A stretch of DNA of 64,000 bases from Hyphomicrobiales bacterium (GCA_900466605.1 UBMU01000030.1:62001-126000), one strand, 5' to 3'; counted from the first letter of the stretch, positions 50,845 to 60,671 are shown. The notes: a model not told the origin generated them from the letters alone. A program made the numbers and translations.

Positions 50845-51261
50845 CTAGGTCGCTGGGTCAGATAGATCCGGCAGGGCTTCGATGATGACAAAAGCCTGCG
50901 CCAAGGGGTAATCGTCAGTTATGGTCAAATGAATGGCAGCCTTGTGGCCTGCCGGTAGCAGCGACCGCAACATCTCGGCCGCCCCACCCGTCAGCTTCAT
51001 GGTCGGCTTGCCGCTCGGCAGGTTCACAACGCCGAGATCTCTCCAGAACACACCTTGCGCCATACCCGTCCCAAGTGCCTTGGAGCAGGCCTCCTTGGCA
51101 GCAAAACGCTTGGCATACGACGCCGCGCGATTGGCACGCCGATCCGATTTTGCCCTCTCGACCTCGGTGAAGCAGCGATTGGTGAAGCGCTCTCCGAAGC
51201 GTTCGAGAGATTTCTCAACGCGCCTGATATCGATGAGATCGCTGCCGATGCCGATGATCAT
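50845..51261 (-). CDS. acpS: Holo-[acyl-carrier-protein] synthase
   Basis: A 138-residue phosphopantetheinyl transferase with the N-terminal GIGSDLIDIRRVE and central KRFAAKEACSKALGTG motifs, both carrying metal-binding acidic residues. It charges ACP with the 4'-phosphopantetheine arm. Its ATG overlaps the stop of the DUF2062 gene (ATGA), so the two are coupled. Confidence 0.95.
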   Translation of the reverse strand: MIIGIGSDLIDIRRVEKSLERFGERFTNRCFTEVERAKSDRRANRAASYAKRFAAKEACSKALGTGMAQGVFWRDLGVVNLPSGKPTMKLTGGAAEMLRSLLPAGHKAAIHLTITDDYPLAQAFVIIEALPDLSDPAT

Positions 51262-51842
51262 ACGGTTTCCTGTGATGGATGTAACAGCCGCATGCGAGCA
51301 CGCTCCATCAAGCGTTCGCGACGGCGTTTCTGGAAGCCCTTCACAGTGTAGAAGGTTCCGAAGTAAACGATCACGGAGGTCAAAAGTGCCGGCGGGATGG
51401 AGCCGACAAGCATCGGCTCAAGAACTGGACGCCATAGCTCGCGGAAATGCAGCTCATGAAACAACGCGCCGAGATCAATCGTCTGACCCGGCATCGTATC
51501 GTGCCGCGCAAGCAGCAGATGACCGATCTCCCAGGTCGCGCCCCAGATAAACGGATAGGTCAGCGGATTGCCGAAAGCCGCGCAGCCGAGCGCGGCCGCG
51601 ACCATATTGCCGGAAAAGAGGTAAGTCAGCACGAATGCCATGACGAAATGGACGCCGATAAACGGGGTCCAGGATACGAATATTCCTGCGGCAACGCCCA
51701 TGGCGACGGCGTGCGGTGACGCGGTCAAGCGCAGAACACGCATCGTGAGATAGCGGGCCGGTCGCAAGAACCCCTTGCGGGGCCATAGCAACTCACGGAT
51801 CTTTTCAGGAAATCCAGCAGGTTTTCGACGTCTGAACAACAT
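51258..51842 (-). CDS. DUF2062 domain membrane protein
   Basis: A 194-residue protein with a basic N-terminus and three to four membrane segments, including TASPHAVAMGVAAGIFVSWTP and FGNPLTYPFIW. DUF2062 proteins are conserved in alphaproteobacteria near acpS/rsh; function unknown. The ATG at 51842 gives the family's usual MLFRRRK start; the longer frame from 51887 is less likely. No strong ribosome binding site is visible. Confidence 0.85.
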   Translation of the reverse strand: MLFRRRKPAGFPEKIRELLWPRKGFLRPARYLTMRVLRLTASPHAVAMGVAAGIFVSWTPFIGVHFVMAFVLTYLFSGNMVAAALGCAAFGNPLTYPFIWGATWEIGHLLLARHDTMPGQTIDLGALFHELHFRELWRPVLEPMLVGSIPPALLTSVIVYFGTFYTVKGFQKRRRERLMERARMRLLHPSQETV

Positions 51843-51983
51843 GGCGCGTATGTAGTGCAACCCGCACCGGCGTGACAAGAGCGTCAAACTATCTCAGTCG
51901 TTATTTAGTTGCGATAGACTGAGCATTCACCAGGGGCGCGATATGCAATACGCCCCTTCCATTCTTCAAGTACAAACCCGATA

Positions 51984-52133
51984 TTAGCGGGCGCGGAAGA
52001 GACCGCGGTCAACCTGACGCTGACGATACTCGAGATCGATACGGTCAAACGAGCCATTCAGGTAGGCCAATTCGCGCTCTTCAGCAGTGGGGGCACGCAA
52101 AGCGCGGGCGATCTTCTTGATCGGTGTAAACAT
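51984..52133 (-). CDS. Small DUF3563-like protein (49 residues)
   Basis: A 49-codon gene from ATG 52133 to TAA 51984, with GAGG seven bases upstream. The product begins MFTPIKKIARALRAPTAEER and ends DLEYRQRQVDRGLFRAR. The pattern fits the short DUF3563 proteins of rhizobia. No function is known. It is monocistronic, between rsh and DUF2062. Confidence 0.8.
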   Translation of the reverse strand: MFTPIKKIARALRAPTAEERELAYLNGSFDRIDLEYRQRQVDRGLFRAR

Positions 52134-52316
52134 TTTCTTGCCTCATCTTCTGTTCACTTGTTGATGACCAGAAGATAGGCGCTCGCGACTGCAATTACCA
52201 ACGCTCTAACACGAACGCAGCCATGCGGTCAGTGCATATCTAGCCTTTTATCCGTGCGACTTTGGTCACAAAACGATCATAAAATGTGCAAACGTCAGCC
52301 AAACAGCCTGCACTGC

Positions 52317-54542
52317 TTATTCATAGAGTCTGCGGACAGTGGCTACGCATTCGAGATCCTTCAACTGAGCAAGCAGTTGGTTCAACTGCCGGAGATCCCA
52401 TACTTCGACGTCCAGCGTCATCTCGGTAAAGTCGGTTGCGACGCGAACCGTGTTGAACACGCGAATGTTGACGTCAACGCCCGCGACCGTTTGCGCAAGT
52501 TTTGCCAGAGTCCCTGGTTCGTTCAGCGCATTGACCATGATCCGCGCCATGAAGCGGGATTTGTTGGCTTCATCGAGATCCCAGCGAACGTCGATCCAGC
52601 GATCCGGCTGATCATCGAAACGCTGCAGCACCGGCGACTGGATCGGATAGATGGTGATCGCGTTACCCTTTTCGGTCGCCTTCATGATACCGACGATACG
52701 GTCGCCGGGAACCGCGCCCGTAGGCGCAAACTGAACGTCGACATTGCTGGAGATGCCGCGGATCGGCACCGCATCCAAATCAATGTCAGGCGGCAGGTCT
52801 TTTGCTTTGCCCGGAATCTTGAAGATCATCCCGGATGCGCTTCGAACATTGAACCAGCCATCATCGCCGCTCGGCTTCGCCGTCACGCGCTCTTCCAGAT
52901 GATCCGGATAGACGGCACGAAGGACATCCAGCGAAGACATTTCGCCGCGACCAACGGCAGCGATGGCGTCTTCGACATCCTTCTGCCCAAGCCTATGCAA
53001 TGCCGGCTTCATTGCCTCTCGCGAAAAGACCTTCCCGGCCCGGTCGAAGGTACGCTCCAGAATACGGTGGCCAAGACCGGCATATTGCTTGCGGATCGCC
53101 AATCGCGTGGCGCGACGAATCGCAGCCCTGGCCTTGCCCGTGACGACGATCTCCTCCCAAGCTGCGGGCGGCACCTGCACTCCTGAACGAATGATCTCGA
53201 CTTCGTCGCCATTCGCCAGTCGGGTCACGAGCGGCATGATACGGCCGTTGATCTTGGCACCTACCGTGGTATCGCCGATGTTGGTGTGAACCGCGTAGGC
53301 GAAGTCAATCGGCGTTGCGCCGCGCGGGAGTGCGATCAGCTTGCCCTTCGGCGTGAAGCAGAAGACCTGATCCTGGAACAGCTCAAGCTTAGTGTGCTCC
53401 AGGAACTCCTCTGGGCTGTCCCCTTCGGCCAGCGCCTCGATTGTGTGTCGCAGCCATGAATAGGCGTTGGACTCGCGCGAGAGAATATCGTTGTCCGACG
53501 TGGAGGCGCCATCCTTGTAGAGCGTATGTGCGGCAATGCCGAATTCCGCTATCTCATGCATGCGCTTGGTGCGGATCTGCAGCTCAATACGCTGGCTGGA
53601 CGGGCCTACGATCGTCGTGTGCAGCGAGCGGTAGTCATTCTGCTTCGGCGTGGAGATATAGTCCTTGAAGCGTCCTGGAACGACGCGCCAGCGCGTATGG
53701 ACGATACCGAGAGCCCGGTAGCAGGCCGGAATATCTTCGACGATGATACGGAAACCGTAGACGTCAGAAAGCTGCTCGAAGGACAGCGACTTTGACTGCA
53801 TCTTGCGAAACACGGAGTAAGGTTTCTTCTGGCGGCCTTTGACGGTGGTACCGCTCAGCCCGTTCGCAACCAGGAGATCGCCCAACTCGGTTTCGATCTT
53901 CTTGACCAGCCCCTCGTTGCGCTTCGAAAGCTCTTCGAGGCGCTTGGTGACAGTCTCATAGGCTTCAGGATTGATGTGGCGGAAGGAGAGGTCTTCCAGC
54001 TCCTCGCGCATGTCCTGCATACCCATGCGTCCGGCAAGCGGCGCATAGATATCCATCGTCTCTTCGGAAATGCGCGCACGCTTTTCCGGCGACATGTGAT
54101 CGAGGGTACGCATGTTGTGCAGGCGATCGGCCAGCTTGACGAGAAGCACGCGGACGTCATCGGAGATCGCCAGCAGCAGCTTGCGCAGATTTTCGGCCTG
54201 TTTCGCCTTCTTGGTGACGAGATCCAGTTTCTTGATCTTTGTCAGCCCCTCGACCAGCCGACCGATATCCTCGCCGAAGAGCTCATCGATCTCGGCGCGG
54301 GTCGCCGTCGTATCCTCGATGGTATCGTGAAGCAGAGCGACCGCGATCGTCGACTCGTCGAGATGCATATCGGTCAGGATGGCAGCGACTTCCAGGGGAT
54401 GCGAAATGTAGGGATCGCCGCTGGCACGCTTCTGTTGCCCATGCTTTTGCATTGCATAGACATAGGCTTTGTTCAGCAGGGCTTCGTTGGCGTCGGGCTT
54501 ATATTTCTGAACCCGCTCCACGAGCTCGTACTGCCGCATCAT
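52317..54542 (-). CDS. rsh: Bifunctional (p)ppGpp synthetase/hydrolase
   Basis: A 741-residue RelA/SpoT homologue. The HD hydrolase domain has ALLHDTIEDT and LADRLHNMRTLDHM; the synthetase domain has GRFKDYISTPK, with the RxKD motif of bifunctional enzymes, and NDYRSLHTT. A TGS domain follows (FTPKGKLIALPRGATPIDFAYAV) and a C-terminal ACT domain (~665-741). It controls the stringent response. The start is M54542 or the adjacent Met codon. It follows rpoZ on the same strand after a terminator. Confidence 0.96.
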   Translation of the reverse strand: MMRQYELVERVQKYKPDANEALLNKAYVYAMQKHGQQKRASGDPYISHPLEVAAILTDMHLDESTIAVALLHDTIEDTTATRAEIDELFGEDIGRLVEGLTKIKKLDLVTKKAKQAENLRKLLLAISDDVRVLLVKLADRLHNMRTLDHMSPEKRARISEETMDIYAPLAGRMGMQDMREELEDLSFRHINPEAYETVTKRLEELSKRNEGLVKKIETELGDLLVANGLSGTTVKGRQKKPYSVFRKMQSKSLSFEQLSDVYGFRIIVEDIPACYRALGIVHTRWRVVPGRFKDYISTPKQNDYRSLHTTIVGPSSQRIELQIRTKRMHEIAEFGIAAHTLYKDGASTSDNDILSRESNAYSWLRHTIEALAEGDSPEEFLEHTKLELFQDQVFCFTPKGKLIALPRGATPIDFAYAVHTNIGDTTVGAKINGRIMPLVTRLANGDEVEIIRSGVQVPPAAWEEIVVTGKARAAIRRATRLAIRKQYAGLGHRILERTFDRAGKVFSREAMKPALHRLGQKDVEDAIAAVGRGEMSSLDVLRAVYPDHLEERVTAKPSGDDGWFNVRSASGMIFKIPGKAKDLPPDIDLDAVPIRGISSNVDVQFAPTGAVPGDRIVGIMKATEKGNAITIYPIQSPVLQRFDDQPDRWIDVRWDLDEANKSRFMARIMVNALNEPGTLAKLAQTVAGVDVNIRVFNTVRVATDFTEMTLDVEVWDLRQLNQLLAQLKDLECVATVRRLYE

Positions 54543-54561
54543 CCCGAAGCCACTCCATTAC

Positions 54562-54593
54562 AAAAGAAAAGCGCGCCAATCACGGATTGGCGC
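54562..54593 (-). terminator. Terminator after rpoZ (minus strand)
   Basis: GCGCCAATC (54573-54581) and GATTGGCGC (54585-54593) form a 9-bp stem with a 3-nt loop. On the minus strand it is followed by CTTTTCTTTT. It sits between rpoZ and rsh, so only a fraction of rpoZ transcripts should reach rsh. Confidence 0.85.
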
Positions 54594-54641
54594 ACATGAT
54601 ATGCATAATATGCCTAAGCAATAATGGCGCAAGGTTGACGA

Positions 54642-55046
54642 TTAGTAATCGTCGCTCTTTTCCGGCGGCACGAGGCCCTCGATGCCAGCCAGAAGCTCTT
54701 CTTCCGACATCTGGTCGAAAGTGACCGTTTCCGGCAGATCTTCCTGCTCCTCGGTGTCGGCCGCAGCGACGCCGCCTGCGGCGATGAGGCTTGCCGGATC
54801 GGGCTCGGGTTCGTCGATTTCGACATGCTTCTGCAGCGAGTGGATCAGATCTTCCTTGAGATCGTCCGGCGAAAGCGTCTCGTCGGCGATCTCGCGTAGA
54901 GCCACAACCGGGTTCTTGTCGTTGTCACGATCAATGGTGATCGAGGCGCCCTGCGAAATCAGTCGGGCACGATGGCTGGCAAGCAGAACCAGCTCGAAGC
55001 GGTTCTCAACTTTATCGATGCAGTCTTCTACTGTGACACGGGCCAT
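54642..55046 (-). CDS. rpoZ: RNA polymerase omega subunit
   Basis: A 134-residue omega subunit, longer than E. coli (91). The conserved ARVTVEDCIDKVENRFELVLLASHRAR is at the N-terminus and NPVVALREIADE in the middle; the C-terminal ~60 residues are acidic. It aids assembly of the beta' subunit. It lies upstream of rsh, the usual alphaproteobacterial order. Confidence 0.95.
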   Translation of the reverse strand: MARVTVEDCIDKVENRFELVLLASHRARLISQGASITIDRDNDKNPVVALREIADETLSPDDLKEDLIHSLQKHVEIDEPEPDPASLIAAGGVAAADTEEQEDLPETVTFDQMSEEELLAGIEGLVPPEKSDDY

Positions 55047-55333
55047 TGCCTGTCCTTTACGGTCGTGATCTCGGGATTAACACGCCCGATACAATTAAAA
55101 CCGGGCAAATTCAAGTTTTCATTGCACGGTATCTCAGCCGACGAAGACTGTGAATTTTGAAACGGAAAGCGAATTTCTACCAAAAGTTGCTTGGAATATC
55201 GCGAATCCTGCCCTAAATCTCTCTTATATGAATAGTTCATAAAGTAAGAATTGTTCCAGGCGGCCGCATAACTCATTGTTTTTTTGAGTCTTTGACGGAA
55301 GCACCAAGATTGCTCACATTGGATTGGTAGGGG

Positions 55334-55915
55334 ATGTTTGATCCACGCGAAAAAATTGCTCTTTTTATCGATGGCGCCAATCTCTACGCTGCGTCCAAAA
55401 GCCTTGGTTTCGATATCGACTACCGTAAACTGTTGAAGGCATTCCAAAAACGCGGCTATCTCCTGCGCGCCTACTACTACACGGCCCTCATCGAAGACCA
55501 GGAATATTCCTCCATTCGCCCGCTGATCGACTGGCTGGACTACAACGGTTACAAGGTGGTGACGAAGCCGGCAAAGGAATTCACGGATTCGATGGGCCGC
55601 CGAAAGATCAAGGGCAACATGGATATCGAGCTTGCAATCGATGCCATGGAGCAATCGGAGACCGTCGATCATCTCGTCATCTTCTCCGGTGATGGCGATT
55701 TCACGACGTTGGTCGAGGCACTGCAGCGCAAAGGCCGCAAGGTCTCCGTCATCTCGACGATGGCAACGCAACCTCCGATGATTGCGGACGACCTTCGGCG
55801 ACAAGCCGATCACTTCATAGACCTTCTGTCATTGAAGAGCGAAATCGGCCGCGATCCCTCGGAGCGGCCGCCGCGGCCGACCGAGACTGCGACGTCAACC
55901 GATCTGGAAGCTTAA
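55334..55915 (+). CDS. NYN domain (LabA/DUF88) protein
   Basis: A 193-residue protein with a PIN-like NYN nuclease fold. Acidic residues fit: ALFIDGANLY near the start, KGNMDIELAIDAM, and FSGDGDFTTLVEAL. The C-terminal ~30 residues are a Pro/Arg/Thr-rich tail. It may act on RNA. It is divergent from rpoZ, with a 287-bp gap that holds both promoters. Confidence 0.9.
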   Translation: MFDPREKIALFIDGANLYAASKSLGFDIDYRKLLKAFQKRGYLLRAYYYTALIEDQEYSSIRPLIDWLDYNGYKVVTKPAKEFTDSMGRRKIKGNMDIELAIDAMEQSETVDHLVIFSGDGDFTTLVEALQRKGRKVSVISTMATQPPMIADDLRRQADHFIDLLSLKSEIGRDPSERPPRPTETATSTDLEA

Positions 55916-55968
55916 ACCGAGCAATTCGTCACCGTGCTGTCCGGCGGAAATGCCGGCCATGCTGTTGA

Positions 55969-56448
55969 TTAGCCGTTATCCTTGAGAAGACGGCTCTTTT
56001 GCCGGTTCCAATCGCGCTCCTTCTCGGACTCGCGCTTGTCGTGCAGCTTCTTGCCCTTGGCAAGCGCCAGTTCCATTTTGGCGCGGCCGCGATCGTTGAA
56101 ATAGATCTTCAACGGTATCAGGGTCATGCCTTCGCGGTTGATCCCCGCGCGCAGGCGATTGATCTCGCGGCTGGAGAGCAGGAGCTTGCGGCGGCGGCGC
56201 GGCTCATGGTTGAAGCGGTTTGCCTGCAGATATTCCGGCAGGTAGGAATTGATCAACCAGATCTCTCCATCCTCATCCGAAGCGTACGACTCCGCGATAT
56301 TGGCCTTGCCTTCACGCAACGATTTGACCTCGGTGCCCTTGAGCACGAGTCCGGCTTCGTAGGTATCGATGATCTCGTAGTTGAAGCGCGCCTTGCGGTT
56401 CTCGGCCACGATCTTCTTGACCACGCGCTCACTGCCTTTGGGGGCCAT
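55969..56448 (-). CDS. smpB: SsrA-binding protein
   Basis: A 159-residue tmRNA-binding protein. NRKARFNYEIIDTYEAGLVL and KGTEVKSLREGKANI are the family hallmarks, and the tail KRESEKERDWNRQKSRLLKD is conserved. It delivers tmRNA to stalled ribosomes. The ATG at 56448 gives MAPKGSERVVK; a TTG at 56460 is rejected. It lies 103 bp downstream of dapA on the same strand; two short hairpins (56469-56487 and 56523-56538) lie between. Confidence 0.95.
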   Translation of the reverse strand: MAPKGSERVVKKIVAENRKARFNYEIIDTYEAGLVLKGTEVKSLREGKANIAESYASDEDGEIWLINSYLPEYLQANRFNHEPRRRRKLLLSSREINRLRAGINREGMTLIPLKIYFNDRGRAKMELALAKGKKLHDKRESEKERDWNRQKSRLLKDNG

Positions 56449-56551
56449 GACACATTCCAAATGCTTGGGGGCGCGACTACCGCGCCCTACTTTCTTGCCC
56501 TCTATGTAAGGGAACAGAGCCCGCCTGTGAAGACAGGCTCATGGCTTGCCT

Positions 56552-57436
56552 TCAGTTCAGCAGGCCGGCATGGCGCATGGCGGCGTCTATTGCCGCTTCT
56601 GTAGCGGGTTCCAGGGTCGACACCAGCGGCGAACGCACGTTGCGGCTCATGCGCCCAAGCTTCGCCAAGCCGTACTTCGCCCCACAGAGGCCGGGTTCAA
56701 GGAAGATTGCCTTGTGCAGCGGCATCAGGCGATCCTGATATTCCAGCGCCTTCGCATAGTCGCCGGCCAGCGTCGCCGCCTGGAACTCCGCGCAAAGGCG
56801 TGGCGCCACGTTGGCCGCCACCGAGATGCAGCCCACTCCACCATGAGCGTTGAACCCGAGTGCCGTAGCGTCCTCGCCGGATAGCTGTTTGAATTCCTTG
56901 CCACAGGTCAGGCGCTGCTCGGACACGCGTTCAATCTTGCCGGTCGCATCCTTGACACCAACGATGTTGGAATGGGCTTTGGCAAGCGCGCCCATCGTTT
57001 CCGGCGTCATGTCGATCACGGACCGGCCCGGGATGTTATAGATGTAGATCGGTAGCTTCACCGCGTCGGCGATCGCGGAAAAATGCGCAATCAGCCCCTT
57101 CTGCGTCGGCTTGTTGTAATAGGGCGTGACGACAAGAATAGCATCTGCGCCAGCCTTTTCCGCATGCTGAGCCAATTCGATTGCTTCACGTGTATTGTTC
57201 GAACCGGCACCGGCCATGACAGGCACGCGCTTGGCAGCGGCTTCGATGCACAGTTCCACCACCCGTTTATGCTCGGCATGCGACAGCGTCGGAGATTCGC
57301 CGGTCGTACCGACCGGAACGAGCCCGCTGCTGCCTTCTTTGATCTGCCAGTCGACGTGGGCCACGAACGAGGCCTCATCTACTTGTCCAGCATCAGTGAA
57401 GGGAGTGACGAGAGCGGGAATGGATCCCTGGAACAT
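56552..57436 (-). CDS. dapA: 4-hydroxy-tetrahydrodipicolinate synthase
   Basis: A 294-residue DHDPS that condenses pyruvate with aspartate semialdehyde in lysine and DAP synthesis. It has the N-terminal GSIPALVTPF, PVGTTGESPTL, VVTPYYNKPTQ with the catalytic Tyr, and the Schiff-base Lys in VGVKDATG. The ATG at 57436 follows GAGGAG; a longer frame to 57523 lacks such support. Confidence 0.95.
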   Translation of the reverse strand: MFQGSIPALVTPFTDAGQVDEASFVAHVDWQIKEGSSGLVPVGTTGESPTLSHAEHKRVVELCIEAAAKRVPVMAGAGSNNTREAIELAQHAEKAGADAILVVTPYYNKPTQKGLIAHFSAIADAVKLPIYIYNIPGRSVIDMTPETMGALAKAHSNIVGVKDATGKIERVSEQRLTCGKEFKQLSGEDATALGFNAHGGVGCISVAANVAPRLCAEFQAATLAGDYAKALEYQDRLMPLHKAIFLEPGLCGAKYGLAKLGRMSRNVRSPLVSTLEPATEAAIDAAMRHAGLLN

Positions 57437-57570
57437 GCAGAACTCCTCATGGCCGCTTTCACGCTTCGGCCGCATTCCTTTAATATTGGTGGGCACCATA
57501 GTGCGGTGAAATCGCCGCGACAAGCGCGCATGGATCGGTTTAGGGCAAATTCCGATAGCAAATGTGAACG

Positions 57571-57594
57571 AAGTTTACCGACTTCGGTAAGCTT
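57571..57594. promoter_or_regulatory. Dyad between dapA and the lytic transglycosylase
   Basis: TTACCGA (57575-57581) and TCGGTAA (57584-57590) are perfect arms around a two-base centre, and the dyad extends by AAG/CTT with one mismatch. It lies 55-78 bp upstream of the transglycosylase start in the shared promoter region. The near-central symmetry suits a dimeric repressor. Confidence 0.45.
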
Positions 57595-57648
57595 TCGTTA
57601 AGATGGCTCCCGCCAAATGGTTGGGCGTGTTTTCGTTGCGAGTGTCCC

Positions 57649-59721
57649 ATGAAGAGAGCAGTCCTGATCCTGTCCGCCCTCGGCTTTGCCGCCGCCGCGT
57701 GGAGCAGCGTCGCGTCTTCACTGCCGAAAGAGGACGCTCCCGTTCCCGATATCAAGCCTATCGGTTTTGTTCCGCAGACATCGGCGCCGGAGTCGATCAT
57801 CACGGGCTCGATTCCACGTGGCCAGGCAATCGCCCCCGTCAACAGCGATCTGAAATCCGGCCTAGACGCGCTTTCGGACAATAATCCCTTGCAGGCGCTC
57901 TCTATCCGCGACCGCATGGGACGCGGGACACTTGACCGCCACATTCTGACCTGGGCGATTGCAGTCTCCGGACAGAAAGGCATTCCCTCATCAGAGATTG
58001 CCGCCGCCGCACAGGAATTGCGGGGATGGCCGGGGCTCGCGAAATTGCGCGCGTATTCCGAACGCGCCCTCTACGACGAAAATCCGGGCCCGACGTCTAT
58101 CCTGTCGGCCTTCGGACAGACAGCGCCGGAGACGACTTCGGGCGCGATGATCCTGTCGCGTGCACTGGTCGCGACCGGCAAGCAGGCCCAAGCAGCGAAA
58201 TACATTCGCAAGGTCTGGCGCGGCGAGACACTGGACAAGCCGACCGAGGACAAGATTCTTGCCGAGTTTTCCGGCCTGATAACCCCCGCAGACCACAAGG
58301 CCCGGATGGACTACCTGATGTACCGCAATCGCGCGGCACAGGCGAAGCGTTTTGCCGACATGGGCCAAGCCCAATCGCTCTACAACGCCTGGGCGGCCGT
58401 GATGAACAAGACTGCCAATGCCGGCGCACTTCTTGCTGCAGTTGACGGCAGGTGGAAGGGAGATCCCGGCTATCTCTTTGCACGCGTAGAATACCTACGC
58501 AAACAGGACAGGTATTCGGACGCTGCCAAGCTGCTGCAGCAAGCGCCTCGCAACCGCGATGAGCTGGTCAATGCCGGCGAGTGGTGGAACGAGCAGCGGA
58601 TCGTTGCCCGAGGCCTGGTCGATCAGGGGGAATTCAAGGACGCCTACAGGATTGTTGCCAATTATGCTGCGACGACGCCGACTGACATTGTCGAGGCAGA
58701 GTTTCATGCCGGCTGGTACGCGCTGCGCGGCCTTCAGGACCCGGCGGCAGCACAGGCGCATTTCCGCAAGATTCTCGACTTTTCGAATGGCCCCATCTCT
58801 GTGTCGCGCGCCTGGTATTGGATGGGGCGGTCGGCCGAGGCCGGTGGACCTGGCAAAGCTCCCGAATTCTATGCCAAGGCCGCCAGCTATCCGACGACCT
58901 TCTACGGGCAACTGGCAAGCGACAAGCTTGGCCGCAAGACATTGAACGTCGCCTACCCCACCCCGACCCAGCAAGACCGCCAGCGCTATCAAGCACGCGA
59001 AGCGGTGCAGGCGATCGCCCGCCTCGACGCTGCTGGCCATGGCTGGCGGGCCAAGAGCCTGTATCTGGCGCTGGCCGAGCAACTGCAAAGCCCCGGCGAG
59101 CTTGCAGTCCTGAGCGCCCAAGCGGAACGATCGGGTGACCATCACCTGTCGCTGCAGGTTGGCAAGATCGCCTATTCGCGCGGCGTCGACGTCGCTGCAC
59201 TGGCGTTTCCACTCGGCGTGATTCCAAGCAATGCCAATATCTCCGGCTCCGGCAAGGCACTTGCCTACGCAATCGCAAGGCAGGAGAGCGCGTTCAATCC
59301 GGCTGCCGTTTCGGCCGCCGATGCTCGCGGGCTTTTGCAGATATTGCCCGGAACGGCAAAGGCCGTCGCCAAGCGACATAGCATCGCGTACTCCAAGGAC
59401 CGCCTGACGGCGGATGCCGGCTATAATGCCACACTTGGCGCGCACTATCTTGGCGAGCAGATCGACACCTTCGGCGGCTCCTACATCATGACTTTCATTG
59501 CCTACAACGCCGGCCCCAAGCGGGTTCCCGAGTGGATCGGCCGCTACGGCGACCCGCGCGGCCAATCGATCGACGCTATCGTCGATTGGATCGAGCGTAT
59601 CCCCTTCCCCGAGACGCGCAACTATGTACAGCGGGTGATAGAGAACTATGAAGTCTACAAGGCCAGGTTGGGTCAGCCGAGCGACATCGTCCGAGATCTG
59701 ACCTACGGCCGCTCCTCCTGA
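57649..59721 (+). CDS. Soluble lytic murein transglycosylase
   Basis: A 690-residue Slt-type enzyme with a signal peptide (residues 1-23), a long alpha-helical superhelix (~70-520) and a C-terminal SLT domain. The catalytic Glu lies in AIARQESAFNPAAVSAADARGL; LLQILPGTAKAVAKR and YNATLGAHYLGEQ follow. It cleaves peptidoglycan with formation of 1,6-anhydromuramic acid. Divergent from dapA. Confidence 0.93.
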   Translation: MKRAVLILSALGFAAAAWSSVASSLPKEDAPVPDIKPIGFVPQTSAPESIITGSIPRGQAIAPVNSDLKSGLDALSDNNPLQALSIRDRMGRGTLDRHILTWAIAVSGQKGIPSSEIAAAAQELRGWPGLAKLRAYSERALYDENPGPTSILSAFGQTAPETTSGAMILSRALVATGKQAQAAKYIRKVWRGETLDKPTEDKILAEFSGLITPADHKARMDYLMYRNRAAQAKRFADMGQAQSLYNAWAAVMNKTANAGALLAAVDGRWKGDPGYLFARVEYLRKQDRYSDAAKLLQQAPRNRDELVNAGEWWNEQRIVARGLVDQGEFKDAYRIVANYAATTPTDIVEAEFHAGWYALRGLQDPAAAQAHFRKILDFSNGPISVSRAWYWMGRSAEAGGPGKAPEFYAKAASYPTTFYGQLASDKLGRKTLNVAYPTPTQQDRQRYQAREAVQAIARLDAAGHGWRAKSLYLALAEQLQSPGELAVLSAQAERSGDHHLSLQVGKIAYSRGVDVAALAFPLGVIPSNANISGSGKALAYAIARQESAFNPAAVSAADARGLLQILPGTAKAVAKRHSIAYSKDRLTADAGYNATLGAHYLGEQIDTFGGSYIMTFIAYNAGPKRVPEWIGRYGDPRGQSIDAIVDWIERIPFPETRNYVQRVIENYEVYKARLGQPSDIVRDLTYGRSS

Positions 59722-59777
59722 TGGCGATTTGCGAATGACGCCGGTCTCGCTAATCTCATCCCTGCATAACGGGGACC

Positions 59778-60671
59778 ATGAGCATGGACACGGCAACGGA
59801 TGATGGCTTTCGCGCGATTACCTATCGCAGCGACGACGGACTGGCGCTCTATGCGCGTGATTACGCCAGGCCCGAGCGCTCGAACAAGCCGCCGATCATT
59901 TGCCTGCCTGGCCTGACACGGAACTCCCGCGACTTTCATCCGCTGGCGCTCTTGCTGTCGCGGGATCCAACGACGCCGCGGCGGGTGATCACGCTCGACT
60001 ATCGCGGGCGGGGCCAATCCGACCGCGATGCCAACAAGGCCAACTATAATCTCGGCATCGAAACACAGGATGTCATCGCCGCCTGCCGGCATTTCGCAAT
60101 CGAGCGCGCCATGTTCATCGGCACTTCGCGCGGTGGGCTCATCTTGCACCTGCTCGCGCAAATGAAGCCGGATCTCATTGCTGCCGTCATCCTCAACGAC
60201 ATCGGACCGAAGATCGAGCCGGATGGCCTCAAGCGTATCCGCGACTATCTGAACTCCGCGGCACCGCCGCGCAATTGGCCAGAAGCCGTCACGTTCCTCA
60301 AGGCCTGCCACGGGCCCTACTTCACGGCATTGACGGAGCGCGACTGGCAGGAGATGGCCACGGCGATCTATCGCGATGTGGACGGGCGACCAACGGCGGA
60401 CTTCGATCCTGCGATCGCCGCGCAGCTGCAGACGATCGACTTTGATCGGCCGTTACCTGATCTCTGGCCGCACTTCGGTAATCTGACCGCCGTACCCATG
60501 CTGGTCGTCAAAGGGGAAACGTCCGATCTCATTGCCGACAGCACTGTTTTGGAGATGAAAGCGCTGCACCCGTCGCTCACGGTGTGCGAAGCCGCCGGTC
60601 AAGGACATGCGCCGCTGCTGCATTTGCAGACGGTGTTTCAGAGTCTAAGCCAATTCGTCGCGGACACGTAG
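59778..60671 (+). CDS. Alpha/beta hydrolase
   Basis: A 297-residue hydrolase. The oxyanion motif is CLPGLTRNSRDFHPLA, the nucleophile Ser is in GTSRGG, and the His is in GQGHAPLL near the C-terminus. LNDIGPKIEPDGLKRI is the lid-preceding segment. Substrate unknown. It follows the transglycosylase by 56 bp and could be co-transcribed. Confidence 0.9.
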   Translation: MSMDTATDDGFRAITYRSDDGLALYARDYARPERSNKPPIICLPGLTRNSRDFHPLALLLSRDPTTPRRVITLDYRGRGQSDRDANKANYNLGIETQDVIAACRHFAIERAMFIGTSRGGLILHLLAQMKPDLIAAVILNDIGPKIEPDGLKRIRDYLNSAAPPRNWPEAVTFLKACHGPYFTALTERDWQEMATAIYRDVDGRPTADFDPAIAAQLQTIDFDRPLPDLWPHFGNLTAVPMLVVKGETSDLIADSTVLEMKALHPSLTVCEAAGQGHAPLLHLQTVFQSLSQFVADT

